A DNA stretch of 25,533 nucleotides from Coptodactyla brooksi (GCA_033557675.1 JAWQRM010000256.1:1-25533); one strand, 5' to 3'; shown: positions 9,700-19,310, numbered from the stretch's first letter. Notes: generated by a model from the sequence alone, not told the origin. Made by a program: numbers and translations.

Positions 9700-9790
9700 T
9701 GTGACGATTTAGTTCATCCCCATGCGTTGGACTATTAGGCCCATTAACTTTATCTTGGCGCAGGGAGAATGTCAAATGGGCATACCGTTA
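9700..9790 (+). repeat. Dispersed repeat, copy A
   Basis: This stretch aligns with 12187-12267 in the same orientation. Shared blocks are CATCCCC, CGTTGG, TATTAG, ATTAAC and TTATCTTGGCG, then a GGG.GAATG block and TACCGTT. The copies are about 70% alike by eye. I cannot assign the family; it carries no clear tRNA-type promoter boxes. Confidence 0.65.
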
Positions 9791-10519
9791 CGAATTGCGA
9801 ATGGAGGAGGGGAGGAGTTAATATACTGCACAATTTATTACAATTCCGATGACTTTCTTTTTGCTAACCGCAATAATGTTGAAATCGCTCAGAAGTCATT
9901 TAATATTATAGAAACATATAAACAATAAATATACTCACTATTAGACAGTAAAAAGTTCCTTCACAGTTTTTTGGTTGAGGATTATATGTGATATTTTCCA
10001 CAGCATGTATACTCTAGAGTACCAAGTTTCCAACTAATTGTAAGTTTACTAAGTTTCTAACCTTGGAAGTTAACTAACTACTTGTCAGGTTGCTATTTTA
10101 CTTTTAGGTCGACATTCTATTCATTCCGGACTATTTAAAATAATCTACAGCTAAATGTCCTTCAAAATAAAAAAACTGTTGAGAGTGCTTGAAAGTATTC
10201 AATTGAAGAATTATTAAATCGAACGAACTTGATTTCCACTTCATGACTTTACAGAAAACATAATCTATAGGTAACAAACCTCTTTTGCTGTTCACTTAGC
10301 CAAGTGGTGGGGCCTTTTCGCTGCAACAGCCTTGAAAATAGCGAAAAGCTGAAACATATCAACTACAAGTAAGAAAATAATGTTCATCAATCAGGGAACG
10401 ATAAGCATTGAATCCATACTAAATTTAAAATACTTTGTGTTAGTAGTACAAAGTTAAATATAATACACATGGCACAATTTTATAATATTGTAAACAGTGT
10501 CTACTGGTCTACATCTCCA
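9791..10519. other. AT-rich intergenic DNA
   Basis: No gene, RNA or repeat with a clear partner was seen. A forward 68-codon frame at 9722-9928 overlaps repeat copy A and is taken as chance. Confidence 0.45.
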
Positions 10520-11283
10520 GCAAAATCTATTGGGTACACACTATCCAACAAGATTAGAATTTACAGCAGACATACGCTTGCGTGATGACAGTACCCTGCT
10601 ATCAAAAATATTATGATCAGACTAATCGCGTTTCCATAATAATGGTACAGTAAACCGCTATAATTTTAATTATTGGACAGATGAAAATACCCACTGATGA
10701 AGTACTTTCATTTTCAAAATATTTGGGGTGTTAATATTTGGCACGGTATCATCGATGTGTATATATAGGTGATAGGATCTTATTTCTCTCAAGGAGTGCT
10801 GATTGGTAAGAGGTACTTACATTTCCTAAGCGAAATATTACCAGGGTTGTTGGAGGAAATACCTTTACTTGCTCCTCAATCATTGTTCCTTGTACAATGT
10901 AGAATACCAATACGAGTGCATAACACTCGTTTTGTAACAAACTTCCTGAATGAACGCTTGCACAATAGGTAGACATTATCCAGTTTCCTTTCCAAATTCC
11001 AACCTGTCCCTCTTCTTGTACAGGTGGACTGGTATACATGGTCCTATTAAATGGCCGCCACGATCACTTGATTTAACCCCTTATGATCTCTGGGGATATT
11101 GAAAATCGATAATTTATAATACCGAACCCGGAAGACATGCACAAGGTATTCTTAATGCATGTTGAAGTTCCTGTTGCAACATGCATTAACAACACTAAAG
11201 AGCGCAGTGAGAAATCAAATTTTGCATCAGTTTGAAGCGTGTATTGTGAAAGCTGAAATGGATTTCGAAGACGCATATTAGTC
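10520..11283 (+). pseudogene. Tc1/mariner-superfamily transposase pseudogene (DDE_3 type)
   Basis: Forward frames match a transposase often annotated in insects as Tc3-like. In order: a decayed LRDDSTLLSKIL, then SD, stop, SRFHNNGTVNRYNFNYWTD (about 10610-10690), where family members have SDE; FQNIWGVNIWHGII (10710-10755); a clean stretch IGSYFSQGVLIGKRYLHFL and LSEILPGLLEEIPL (10772-10870); and FVTNFLNERLHNR. The block holding the second catalytic aspartate (normally HDGAP) is scrambled. The third lies in WPPRSLDLTPYD (near 11050-11085). A late frame reads VRNQILHQFEACIVKAEMDFEDAY and ends at 11283. At least two frameshifts and several stops make it dead. It is a different lineage from the mariner at 7.4-8.5 kb. 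Confidence 0.85.
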
Positions 11284-11475
11284 AAAAATGATTATTTATA
11301 AAATATGGACGTAATCTGTTTATTACTATGACAAGCAATAACCGGTAATGGCTATTGGCGGACAATAACGTTTCTGCATGGCACTCTAAACTCGAACACA
11401 TTTCTTGATTTATTGCGAAATTTTTGTTATAAAACTTAACTTGATTTTTTGGGGACAACCTGTATGTGTGAGAAG
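11284..11475 (+). mobile_element. Probable 3' flank and right end of the same transposon
   Basis: Noncoding sequence after the transposase stop leads to GGGGACAACCTGTATGTG at about 11450-11468. This resembles the GGGACACCCTGTAT ends of insect Tc1/mariner-type elements, so the element probably ends here. No matching left end was found upstream. Confidence 0.45.
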
Positions 11476-12186
11476 GCCAGCTCTTAATTTAACATACAGC
11501 TCTTTGCTTAACCTGTACGACAGTTTTGTCTTGAAATGATATCTCTTACCAATTTCGAGATATCAGAGTGGGAAAATGAAAGCAACATTTCATACGTAAC
11601 GAAGACAAATCAAGTTAAAATTGAGCATTATGCTAATATTAGGAGCCAGATTGATTGATGTTCATAGAGCTAAGAAACAAATAGGTTTCTAAAAGGTACA
11701 CAGAGCCCGAAATATGTTCAATTGATATCCGAATGACATAAAATGAGAAATTCAATAAACACCAAAGTGTTCAAAAAATTACATTCATAAATGAAAATAT
11801 AGTATAAGGTAGTATCTAACTATAATTAATTCTATAGTTTTATACCTACATCTTGTGGTAGCTTGATTGAAGTTTATTCATGAAATAGTTAAAGTAGCAT
11901 GCACTAGACTACAGTACAGTACACAAAAATAAGTACACAAAAGTATACATATTTTTATCACAATAAATAAATCTATACAATTTTTCATAATCAATCTGAA
12001 AATACCGTCAACATAATTCCATAACAACTCTGAAAAAAAGTTGGCATGGTTGGAGACATCGTGGTAATTATTGGATTGTGGTTTCGATATTTTTCGATAC
12101 GTCATTATTTTTCACTAGACGAAAACAATGGAATTGTCAGATTTCCGTTTGAAATAAAACTCCCGACCAACATATTATGTGAGTTT
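11476..12186. other. AT-rich intergenic DNA
   Basis: Short frames lie on both strands (for example the minus-strand frame at 11878-12105), none with a recognisable motif. No RNA gene or strong repeat was seen. Confidence 0.45.
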
Positions 12187-12267
12187 GCTTTATTTACATC
12201 CCCTACCGTTGGGATATTAGCGCTATTAACATTATCTTGGCGGGCGGGGAATGGTAAATGTGTACCG
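12187..12267 (+). repeat. Dispersed repeat, copy B
   Basis: This is the partner of 9700-9790, in the same orientation about 2.5 kb away. The best conserved block is TTATCTTGGCG at 12232-12242. The surrounding GC-richer patch up to about 12360 may belong to the same family but has no visible partner in copy A. Confidence 0.65.
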
Positions 12268-13030
12268 TTGTTAATGGTATAAAGGGAGATGAATTGAGAG
12301 AGCGTTACGGTTGATTCGTTCTGTGCAAGGGTAACTAACACCCTAAGGGCGGGTGACTTTTGAGAAATTACGTTGCAGATCCTCGATCTGTTGATATGCC
12401 TGGTGATGTATTAACCTGGATTCAGCTTGGTATGACATTTAGGGAGTGTTATTCGAGAACATACATGCATGCACAGACAAGATAAGAATGTGAAAAGTAT
12501 TAAGTTATATCATAATATTATTAAATCATGGAATGAAAAACGAGAATTAAGAAATAAGTCAAGCAATTATATTCATCCAACTTTGAAAAATGTAAGGAGT
12601 ATAAGGGAATTGTGTGAAACAACTATCACCTCCACCATAAATCAAGAAATATTCAATTGGACTTGACTGTATATTGAATAAAAGTTAACAGAATTTTAAT
12701 ACCAAACTGTGTATTCTACTACAGGTGGGATGAAAATACAGGTAGGATAATGACAATACATTGAAATATCCTCTTACATCGCTTTTGATCACGCTAGCTT
12801 AGCGAAGCGTATATAGAACAGGTATTTTTCAGTTTTGGTGTAGTTTTGACATTGCTTAACGTTGTCTATTTTCCGCTTTGTATGTAAACCTTTTTCAAAT
12901 GTTTTTTTTTAAATAATAAATTATTTTTTAAAATATCTCCCCCCAACCCGATTCTATGTATTACTGAAATTTGTATTCTCCAAATATCTTTCAGTATCTT
13001 ACTATATACCGATTGGCGATATACGACTAG
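12268..13030. other. Intergenic DNA, unassigned frames
   Basis: A forward frame reads DPRSVDMPGDVLTWIQLG near 12378-12430, and another of 65 codons, rich in K, N and S, lies at 12469-12666. Neither matches a family I know. The 12866-13129 minus-strand frame overlaps a CG-richer patch and is also unassigned. Confidence 0.35.
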
Positions 13031-13049
13031 AGCCGTAGGTAGGGAGTTA

Positions 13050-13216
13050 GTATAGTGAGCGGAAGTTAGACGCACTGGGTCTTGTTCACATCGAGAGCGA
13101 GCGAGACAGCGCAAAGTAACACTCAACATTCAAAGAGTGGGGAGGGACAACACGCGGTTATTTGGAAGTAGTAGCAATTTTGTACAGTGAGCGGAATTAG
13201 GAGTATTGGGCCCAAC
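13050..13216 (+). repeat. Short direct repeat, about 35 bp, copies about 135 bp apart
   Basis: GTATAGTGAGCGGAAGTTAG (near 13050) and GTACAGTGAGCGGAATTAG (13182-13200) match closely, and a weaker match continues through TGGG. Between them lies a CG-richer run with GAGCGAGCGAGACAGCGC. The second copy leads into a frame at 13187-13387 with IISFLQQNINEFKQLLEQEYW, which looks like a short amphipathic helix but is not recognised. Confidence 0.55.
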
Positions 13217-13599
13217 GATATTACAAATATAATCTCCTTCTTGCAACAAAATATTAATGAATTTAAGCAACTTTTAGAGCAAGAATATTGGGCAAAGATA
13301 TGTGTAAATAGCAACGGTAATAATTGTTTTAGGACGTTGATATGTTTTGTCATTATATACTCGGTAATATCAACAAATACTGGGTAACGAATGGCATTAG
13401 AATATCGACAAACAAGTTGTTAAATATTATGCGTAAATAAGAATTGATTGAGGGGAGTACAATAAATGCAAGAAGTTATTCAGAGAGCTAGTAAAGTTAG
13501 CCAAGCAGGTGTTCTATAAAAGAAAAGATTTAAACAGTACAAATAAATCTAAGACAAATATTGTTAACTCGACAGTGAAAAGGGTCTTCAACAAGTAGC

Positions 13600-14205
13600 A
13601 ATAACAATGAATCTTATTGATACTATAACAAGAGTTTCTGATCTTATATCGAATATTTTTAACGATTACTTTACTTCTCTGCCCAACTTGGGAAGGTCGA
13701 CAAACGTTAACACAACAAATCCGCCTTACTAAAATTACATGTAAGGAGAATAGTTAAGTTTTTTGAAAGACAAAAGACTCTGTCCACTTACCAACAAGGA
13801 TAATAGAAAGAACAGATTAACAGTTAATAAGTTGTGTTGCATATTAAATTGTATTTATGATATGTGATGATACTGACGAACATATAAACATCTTTCATTG
13901 TGGATTTGCGGATGATGTAACAAGAACAAAATTTTGTACAAGTGAAGCAGATAGAAAATACTACATTGAACCTACACTATATGGCAGATTAATTTTGACA
14001 AAATGGTTTGAACCTAAATGAAAATAAAATATACCTGCTACAGTTCTCTCTACAAGCTTCTAATTATACATCCAGTGCATATACCAAAGCGAATTGCAAG
14101 TTGACACAACAAGTTGTAGTTTTCAAATTGCCGAGAATTTATATAGATACATCGCTAAGCTGGAAAGATCCCGTGACATACGTATGTGGCATTCTTGCTT
14201 GAAAC
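13600..14205 (+). pseudogene. Non-LTR retrotransposon reverse-transcriptase relic
   Basis: Forward blocks follow LINE RT order. ISNIFNDYFTSLP at about 13645-13690 fits the region before the RT. FFERQKTLSTYQQG (13756-13800) fits the block that usually reads QHGFR. Next come NRLTVNKLC and LNCIYD. FADD at 13905-13916 is the catalytic Y/F-A-D-D box. After a frame change, MNLNENKIYLLQFSLQASN (from 14008) and YIDTSLSWKDPVTYVCGILA (to 14202) fit the post-palm region. The sequence between the Q-G block and FADD is much shorter than in intact enzymes, so an internal deletion removed palm motifs. The element resembles Jockey/CR1-type LINEs; the clade is uncertain. Confidence 0.75.
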
Positions 14206-14289
14206 TGTTTTGCTCTAACAAGGGAAGTGTCACAACTGTCGCTCACCGATTTCGATGCAATTTGGTACAGCGATAGAATCGATAGGTTT

Positions 14290-14930
14290 ACTTACTTTTT
14301 ATACATGCTTTAAAAGCCCCTGGGGCGAGTAATAAGGGTTGCAAATTGAGGGAAAAGGTATTTATTCGCTTGTATTTTGAAAACCAAAACTGTTATCGAA
14401 ACGTAGTAAATGCAAATTGACATTCATTTTTAAAGAGCTTTCTATTGATATATCACACATATACCAGAAGGCTAAAAGGGGTAAACTACCCCTAGTTTTT
14501 TTGAATAATTTAAAAACTACCCTATCGATTTTGGCGGCCTAAAGTATACATATAATGCGTTTAAAAATATTAGACTACCTCCCGCGCAGTTACGGGGGTA
14601 TTATATACCCTCTTCCGAAAGAATAACGTAATAAAACTATTAGGTATTTAGAAAATACTTTGAAGAAAAACCGTAAATTAGTCACACAATAACATGTGAT
14701 AAAATACGGCATTTACGTCATTTAGGGCTGGTTGGAGTTAATTACCCTAATAAAAATTCATTCTTCCACGGGTGTTACTTCCTGATTTTTGTGAAATTTA
14801 GTAGTGTTTATTTTTTGCGTGACGTAAAAACCTTTGAAAGGATTTATAAGGGTTAGAAATTAGGAGCAGAAGGAACATTTTCGCCAATATCTCGAAAACG
14901 AAAACTGTTATCGAAAAATTTAAGAATCAG
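14290..14930. repeat. Noncoding repeat block with TACCCC palindromes
   Basis: Two copies of a GAAAACcAAAACTGTTATCGAAA-like phrase lie at 14377-14402 and 14892-14917. Between them are several G-run/TAcccc motifs, including the exact dyad AGGGGTA-AAC-TACCCCT at 14477-14493 and GGGGGTATTATATACCCTC near 14595. Similar palindromic noncoding DNA is common in insect repeats. There is no coding frame. I cannot assign it to a superfamily. Confidence 0.5.
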
Positions 14931-15309
14931 TTAGTATTCCTTTAAATAATCCTTGTTTTCTTTATATAATAAAATCGATTGATTATTGTTAATGAATATT
15001 ATTTATCCACTGTGACAATGTTGACTTTCAATCTTTCTTCTGTTTAAAATAAGAGCACCTTTTCTCCATGTTTTAAATTAAATTGTGGCTTTTGTTACCT
15101 ATTTGTTAATTACCGCAGTTCATGAGTTTTTTATTTTTCTAGGAAAATATAAGATTCAACATTTATTTTTCAAATTGTCGTATTCCCATTGCATTGTAAT
15201 ATATCCATGAACATGAGTTGCAAACCAAAAAGAGGGACATGTTTTAGCTTTAATTAACAAGTATCATAACATCTTAAAACTCAATTAACAAATTAACAAA
15301 ATGTTTTTA
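14931..15309. other. AT-rich intergenic DNA
   Basis: No gene or repeat recognised before the hAT relic begins. Confidence 0.45.
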
Positions 15310-15720
15310 AAAAGCCAATGTTGAAGTGACAAGCAGTAACTACTGCATCATTCAAAGTAAGCTACCTCTTAGCAAAAAATAAACCATTTTCCAACGGTGA
15401 ATTTGTAAAGGAAATTTGTAGAAATATCAGATTAACTATTGCTACAATTTAGGATCTACAACTTTCGAAACACTGTGACACGACGAATTGAAAAGATGAG
15501 CAGAAATCTAAAAGAACAATTATACAACGATTTTAGTAGATGTTTTTGTTTTTCCCTTCAATGTGATGAATCGACAGATATAAGTCATACAGCACAATTG
15601 CTTGTTTTCGTTCGTATGGTTTTTAATGATTTTAGATCTAAAGAAGAATTATTGGATAAGATTTCATTGAAAGAAAGGTCTAGAGGTGTAGGTACTAATA
15701 TATTCAATGGTAACACGACT
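15310..15720 (+). pseudogene. hAT-family transposase relic (ZBED5/FAM200-like)
   Basis: A forward frame reads QAVTTASFKVSYLLAKNKPF then SNGEFVKEICRN (about 15330-15430). It hits a stop near 15450 and shifts frame near 15460, then continues RNTVTRRIEKMSRNLKEQL and FSLQCDESTDISHTAQLLVF, followed by EELLDKISLKERS and VGTNIFN (to about 15710). This is the central part of hAT transposases of the type that gave rise to ZBED5, FAM200 and GTF2IRD2-like genes. The CDESTDIS block carries the first catalytic aspartate. The BED zinc finger and the C-terminal dimerisation domain are not seen, so it is an internal fragment. It ends about 100 bases from the CMC2 stop. Confidence 0.8.
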
Positions 15721-15821
15721 GAAACTGCAAACATTTCATATATGTTATATATTATTCTACGTTACTCTGATAACTCATAGAATACACTATTACAGAAATA
15801 CAAAGAGTGTTAGAAAGATTA

Positions 15822-16067
15822 TCATTGCTGTTGACTTTTATCATAATCGCACGAATGAAATTTCTTTAAGCGTTCTCTACTCTTCCGAAGGTTTTCCATT
15901 TGCCTCTTCTTACGTTCCTTGTTTAAACATTTTAGCATTGCTGCGTCTTCGCTATTACAAGCGCCAAGGAACTTCCAAAAGGGGTTGTCTTTGTGACAAT
16001 TCACTAGCGCGTGGATTAGTTGTACACATTCATTCGTATGTAGGTGTGGCGATAAATCGGTATGCAT
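15822..16067 (-). CDS. CMC2: CMC2 homologue, twin CX9C mitochondrial protein
   Basis: This 81-codon frame begins MHTDLSPHLHTNEC, essentially the fixed N-terminus of COX assembly mitochondrial protein 2. It carries C14-x9-C24 and C37-x9-C47, the twin CX9C signature. Such proteins enter the intermembrane space, are oxidised by the MIA40 relay into a disulfide-linked helical hairpin, and act in cytochrome c oxidase biogenesis. WKFLGAC just before C37 matches the K-F-G-C block of the family. The tail after C47 is basic, with ERKKRQMENLRKSRERLKKF, as in other CMC2 proteins, and ends at a TGA. Length is normal. The frame is uninterrupted, with a good start context (AACGGC before ATG). No intron lies in the coding part and no poly-A tract follows, so it is a compact real gene or an old intact retrocopy. 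It is the only clearly intact gene here. Confidence 0.88.
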   Translation of the reverse strand: MHTDLSPHLHTNECVQLIHALVNCHKDNPFWKFLGACNSEDAAMLKCLNKERKKRQMENLRKSRERLKKFHSCDYDKSQQQ

Positions 16068-16330
16068 GCCGTTGTAGACCGATTGTCTTGTTCTCAATAT
16101 CGTCGTCTTGACAGTACTGATGTAACGTAACCTACTATAAACTTTTTTCAGTGACAAATACAGCCATCTATTCGATATTTTTCATAAAGAATAATCATGA
16201 CGTATGTCACCGATATCGCGATTGATACGCACTACTGAGTTTAAGTGTTGTGTTGTAAGTCGTAGTATTGCAATAAATTGTATGATTAGCGGGTTACTAC
16301 ATTTGCGTTACTGATGTACAACAGCCATAA
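16068..16330 (-). promoter_or_regulatory. Putative 5' UTR and promoter region of the CMC2 homologue
   Basis: Upstream of the ATG on the minus strand is a stretch somewhat richer in CG than its surroundings. It holds an initiator-like TCAGT (within 16231-16240) and a CRE-like dyad TGACATACGTCA at 16198-16209. A possible splice acceptor, TTACATCAG, lies about 50 bases before the start codon, so an intron in the 5' UTR is possible. No TATA box is evident. All of this is inferred from motifs. Confidence 0.25.
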
Positions 16331-16689
16331 CCAAATGGAAAAAAAATTATGTAAGTTCAAAACGAATTAAGGTTAATTAACTTTATGTGAAAATAGAGAA
16401 ATATTTTAAAAATTAACGTATATTGAACAACAAGAATGAAGGTCAAACGAAGTTCTGATCATATGTGGAAATAGAAAATCATATCACTTGAACCATTAAA
16501 AATGTTGATATATGCAACAAGATAAAGTAAACAACAAATTCAGAAGTGAGAAATTTCATACTTTACCACATTTCAGCATCTACCGTAAAAAATGTTTTAT
16601 TCAGTTTTTATGTAACAAGAAATGTGGAATTTTTTTTCCAAAAGTTTGCAAAATACTTTGCAAATTTGCAAAATTTTCAGGAGCTCTTT
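16331..16689. other. AT-rich intergenic DNA with TTGCAAA repeats
   Basis: No left end or N-terminal domain of the downstream mariner could be found. Near 16641-16680 the sequence repeats TTTGCAAA-like units several times, a small internal repeat. Confidence 0.45.
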
Positions 16690-17050
16690 TCAAATTTTTT
16701 TTGTCATCAACTGGACAAATTGCACGAATCACTCAAACAGAAAAGGCCAGAGTTGATCAATAGAAAAGTATAGTGTTCCACTAAGATAATGTGAGGCTGT
16801 ATACCAGTTTGGTAACTCCTCAAAAGCTTTTACAGCTTGGGTGGGATATACTACCACATCCACCATATTCTCCAGGTCCGGCACCTTCCGATTATTACTT
16901 GTTTCGGTCTCTAGAATTTTTTTGCGCGGCAAAACCTTTACTTGATATGAACCTGTCAAGAATGACAAGTTTTATGAGCATGGAATCATACTACTGTCAG
17001 AAAGATGGCAGAAGGTGTTGCACCAAAATGGTGAACATGTAATTACATAA
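16690..17050 (+). pseudogene. mariner transposase pseudogene, C-terminal half
   Basis: Forward blocks match the catalytic half of a mariner transposase. CHQLDKLHESLKQKRPELIN (about 16697-16762) leads, after a one-base slip, into VFH, stop, DN (near 16771-16790), where intact proteins have HQDN with the second catalytic aspartate. Then come TSLVTPQKLLQLGWDILPHP and YSPGPAPSDYYLFRSL (to about 16915), with the third aspartate in PSD. A further frame change gives DKFYEHGIILLSERWQK and VLHQNGEHVIT, ending at 17050. The N-terminal DNA-binding region and first aspartate are gone, so it is inactive. The mariner lineage differs from the one at 7.4-8.5 kb. Confidence 0.85.
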
Positions 17051-17127
17051 AATATTTATACTCTCTAAGAAAAGTGGCTTTCATTTTCACAAAAGAAAAC
17101 TGAAATTACTTTCTGAACAACCTAATA
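17051..17127 (+). mobile_element. 3' flank and right terminal repeat of the mariner relic
   Basis: About 75 bases after the stop, TTTCTGAACAACCTAA ends at 17125 and is followed by TA, the mariner target duplication. Terminal repeats ending in ACAACCTAA are typical of mariners. The matching left repeat was not found, so the 5' side is lost. Confidence 0.6.
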
Positions 17128-17815
17128 TTTGGAGAAATGTATGTTTTTTACTAGTAAATATAATAGCTATGACAAGTTTTTCATAATTGCCAGAAGTTAC
17201 ACACAAGAATATTAATAACTTTTAGCTGCGTTTAAAGAGTAATATGAGTTCTTTGTTATCTACTATATAGTGTTTAATATGCTCGAGGGCAGAGGGAACC
17301 CTCGCTACTTCAATTTCCGGTTATTGCGTCGAATAAATTCCGAATAATTGCTACGTTATGTTCACACCAACCTCTAGTAGACACTTCGAAAAATGGAGAA
17401 TGAGCCTTAATGCGAGCATATAACAGTTTGCAGGAAGATTACCTTTTTGATTAAGAATTCTCCCTGTTTGGGAAAAATACCCCCTTGCTCCGAGGTAGCT
17501 ATAAAAGTTCTTGTCACTTTTTGCTTGTAGCTCAGCTACGGTGATTTTCCTCTTTTCATAAAGCTTGTATCAATTCATTAATAAATTTATACCTCAATGT
17601 AATTTGTCTTGAATAAGAAAAATATAAATACTGCTATCCAAGGAATTCGATTTAATAAAAAAAACCTAAGTTGCATAAATCTCCGTTTATATAAAGGATA
17701 TTGTCAAAGTTCACATTGAGTTTTTGCAGAGATTGGCAAAATCGTGCACCTTGGGAATCGTCGTTCATTATATCGGAGGAAATATTGAATGTGTCCCCTC
17801 ATTGGCATAGCCCGG
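17128..17815. other. Intergenic DNA, nothing recognised
   Basis: A dyad CGAGGG...CCCTCG lies near 17283-17303, and an isolated TATAAAAG near 17501-17508 has no gene after it. No coding or RNA feature is supported. Confidence 0.45.
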
Positions 17816-17843
17816 AATCCGGTCGAATCGACCGGATTTTTTT
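17816..17843 (+). repeat. GC-rich perfect hairpin followed by a T tract
   Basis: AATCCGGTCG (17816-17825) and CGACCGGATT (17829-17838) are exact reverse complements around the 3-base loop AAT, and the T run continues to 17843. In bacteria this would read as an intrinsic terminator. In insect DNA a T run can end RNA polymerase III transcription, but no pol III gene is seen upstream. Confidence 0.85.
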
Positions 17844-18332
17844 ATTGCGCTACGATGCGATTTTTATTTTTCCTTGATATCCCAGATATTTTATAAGAGT
17901 GCGGGTGTGGTTTATTGGCTCTTTCAAATTTAATAATAACGTAAGAAAGAAATTCCTTATCGATATTAAAACAGAAATTATATTTGCTCTTTTATGGCAA
18001 TCTGCATCTGACATACTTGGTATAGCAGTGTTAGGAAGAGCTTATATAAGAACACATTCCCAAAGATATTGCTTCGAATTTTATAAATCCATTTTGCATG
18101 GCGGATTCGACCATATTCACATTGTACCCTTTTTATTCCAATTGTGTAATACTTTCTTATTACAGTAGAAAGCCTTGTGTCCTGGTTGTACAGTTTCTGT
18201 AATGTATTACCTTTCCTTTGTACTATTTATCAGAACTTCGAGGTATTTACACATTTTAACTTTGTGAAATATGTTTCGTTCACTCTTGAATTTTGTTCTT
18301 GTAGTTTCTTTCCCGTCAGCCACACAATAAGT
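17844..18332. other. Intergenic DNA with an unassigned 89-codon frame
   Basis: A forward frame at 17899-18168 reads IIFALLWQSASDILGIAVLG among other hydrophobic and aromatic stretches, with no match to a family I know. I treat it as chance or as an unidentifiable relic. Confidence 0.35.
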
Positions 18333-18660
18333 ACGAGGTTTGATCAAAAAGTACACGGATTTTTTTTTTAATTTCGCATGTTATAGAAGCCCATTTTGTC
18401 ATAATGTTTGTTGTTGCGTGGGTACACTTGTCCCCAATGTATCTTGGTATTGACATGCTTGGCGATTTACCAGAAGCAATCCAAAGAAAATGATCAGATT
18501 TGTACCAAACGACTCGTGACAATGAAAGATAGTAAATGTCACGCCAAAAATCGCGTTCGAAAAGTGCATTACATCATATGGCAATTACTTTGAAGGAAAC
18601 ATCATTAATATTGAGGAATAAATAAAGATTTCTTTGAGAAAACGAAAATGCTTTATCTTA
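18333..18660 (+). mobile_element. Internally deleted mariner (SETMAR-like lineage)
   Basis: The left end GTACGAGGTTTGATCAAAAAG matches mariner terminal repeats of the form TACGAGGTxTGxTxAAAAAGT. About 200 bases of noncoding leader follow. Then a short forward frame near 18556-18615 reads KCITSYGNYFEGNIINIEE before a stop, matching the KCI.S.G.YFEGD tail of SETMAR-like mariner transposases. Nearly the whole transposase is missing, so this is a deletion derivative that moved or decayed without its own enzyme. The right terminal repeat was not found. Confidence 0.7.
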
Positions 18661-18844
18661 ATTACGGCATATTTTCAATAGTTAGAGTACTTCCATAGTA
18701 CACTAATTAATGAACTTGTTTCCTTGATTATTACAACATCGTTTGTCATAAAACTATGCTACATTTATAATTTAAACTAAGTGAAATGATTTAATCATGT
18801 TTGTTTGCCAGGTTTTGTAACTTATGAGGTGCATACGATTGATA

Positions 18845-18945
18845 CTTTTCTGGCCGTAAATTTCTTTCTTAATTCGGATTTACCGGTTTAACTTGATTTA
18901 CCATTGAACCATCTTGAGCAGCGGTAAAAGTATAAAAATGTAGTA
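18845..18945. mobile_element. 101-bp TA-flanked insertion in the left PLE arm
   Basis: The right PLE arm, reversed, reads GATTGATAAGAACTATG without a break. In the left arm about 101 bases are inserted after GATTGATA, and a second TA precedes AGAAC. The insert begins CTTTTCTGGCCG and has no coding frame. A TA duplication fits a Tc1/mariner-type MITE, although its terminal repeats are weak at best. Confidence 0.5.
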
Positions 18946-19278
18946 TAAGAACTATGATACGCATTTCAAAATAAATATTTATGTTTACAATGTGCTATTT
19001 TGTGATTGGAGTTATAATTATTGTGAAAATGGTTATATATAAAAATGAGGTATAAAACAGTATATATAAGATATATGTGTAAATTGTTATTAAAATTATT
19101 TCGTGTAGATATATAAATAAACGAAACTTGGACTACAGTTTAACGTTTAAAACGGTAAATAAATAGACGTAATATGAGACAAAAGGTACCATAATAACAA
19201 ATTAAAAGGCTTATTAATTATCTATTCTAGAATATATTATCTAATCTCATTTCCTTGCGTATTACTTAATACAGACTA

Positions 19279-19310
19279 GACGTTTCGTGAATTACAATTC
19301 ACATCATCAT
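19279..19310 (-). ncRNA. Hammerhead-like ribozyme core in the left PLE arm (degenerate)
   Basis: On the minus strand the sequence reads ATGATGA, T, then a 6-bp stem GTGAAT/ATTCAC closed by a four-base loop (TGTA), then GAAACGT. This is the CUGAUGA box, stem II and GAAA box of a hammerhead ribozyme, except that the first C is A and one extra base lies before stem II. PLEs are known to carry hammerheads in their terminal repeats. The strand with the cleavage site was not located, so self-cleavage is not claimed. Confidence 0.5.

Noticed and set aside
16068..16157. In-frame 30-codon basic extension upstream of CMC2 that looks like a mitochondrial presequence
   Set aside because: Its first codon is TTG and there is no in-frame ATG upstream. 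The conserved family N-terminus begins at the ATG at 16067, and CMC2 proteins do not use a presequence.
17501..17560. TATAAAAG box as a promoter
   Set aside because: No gene or plausible first exon follows, and such a sequence is expected by chance in AT-rich DNA.
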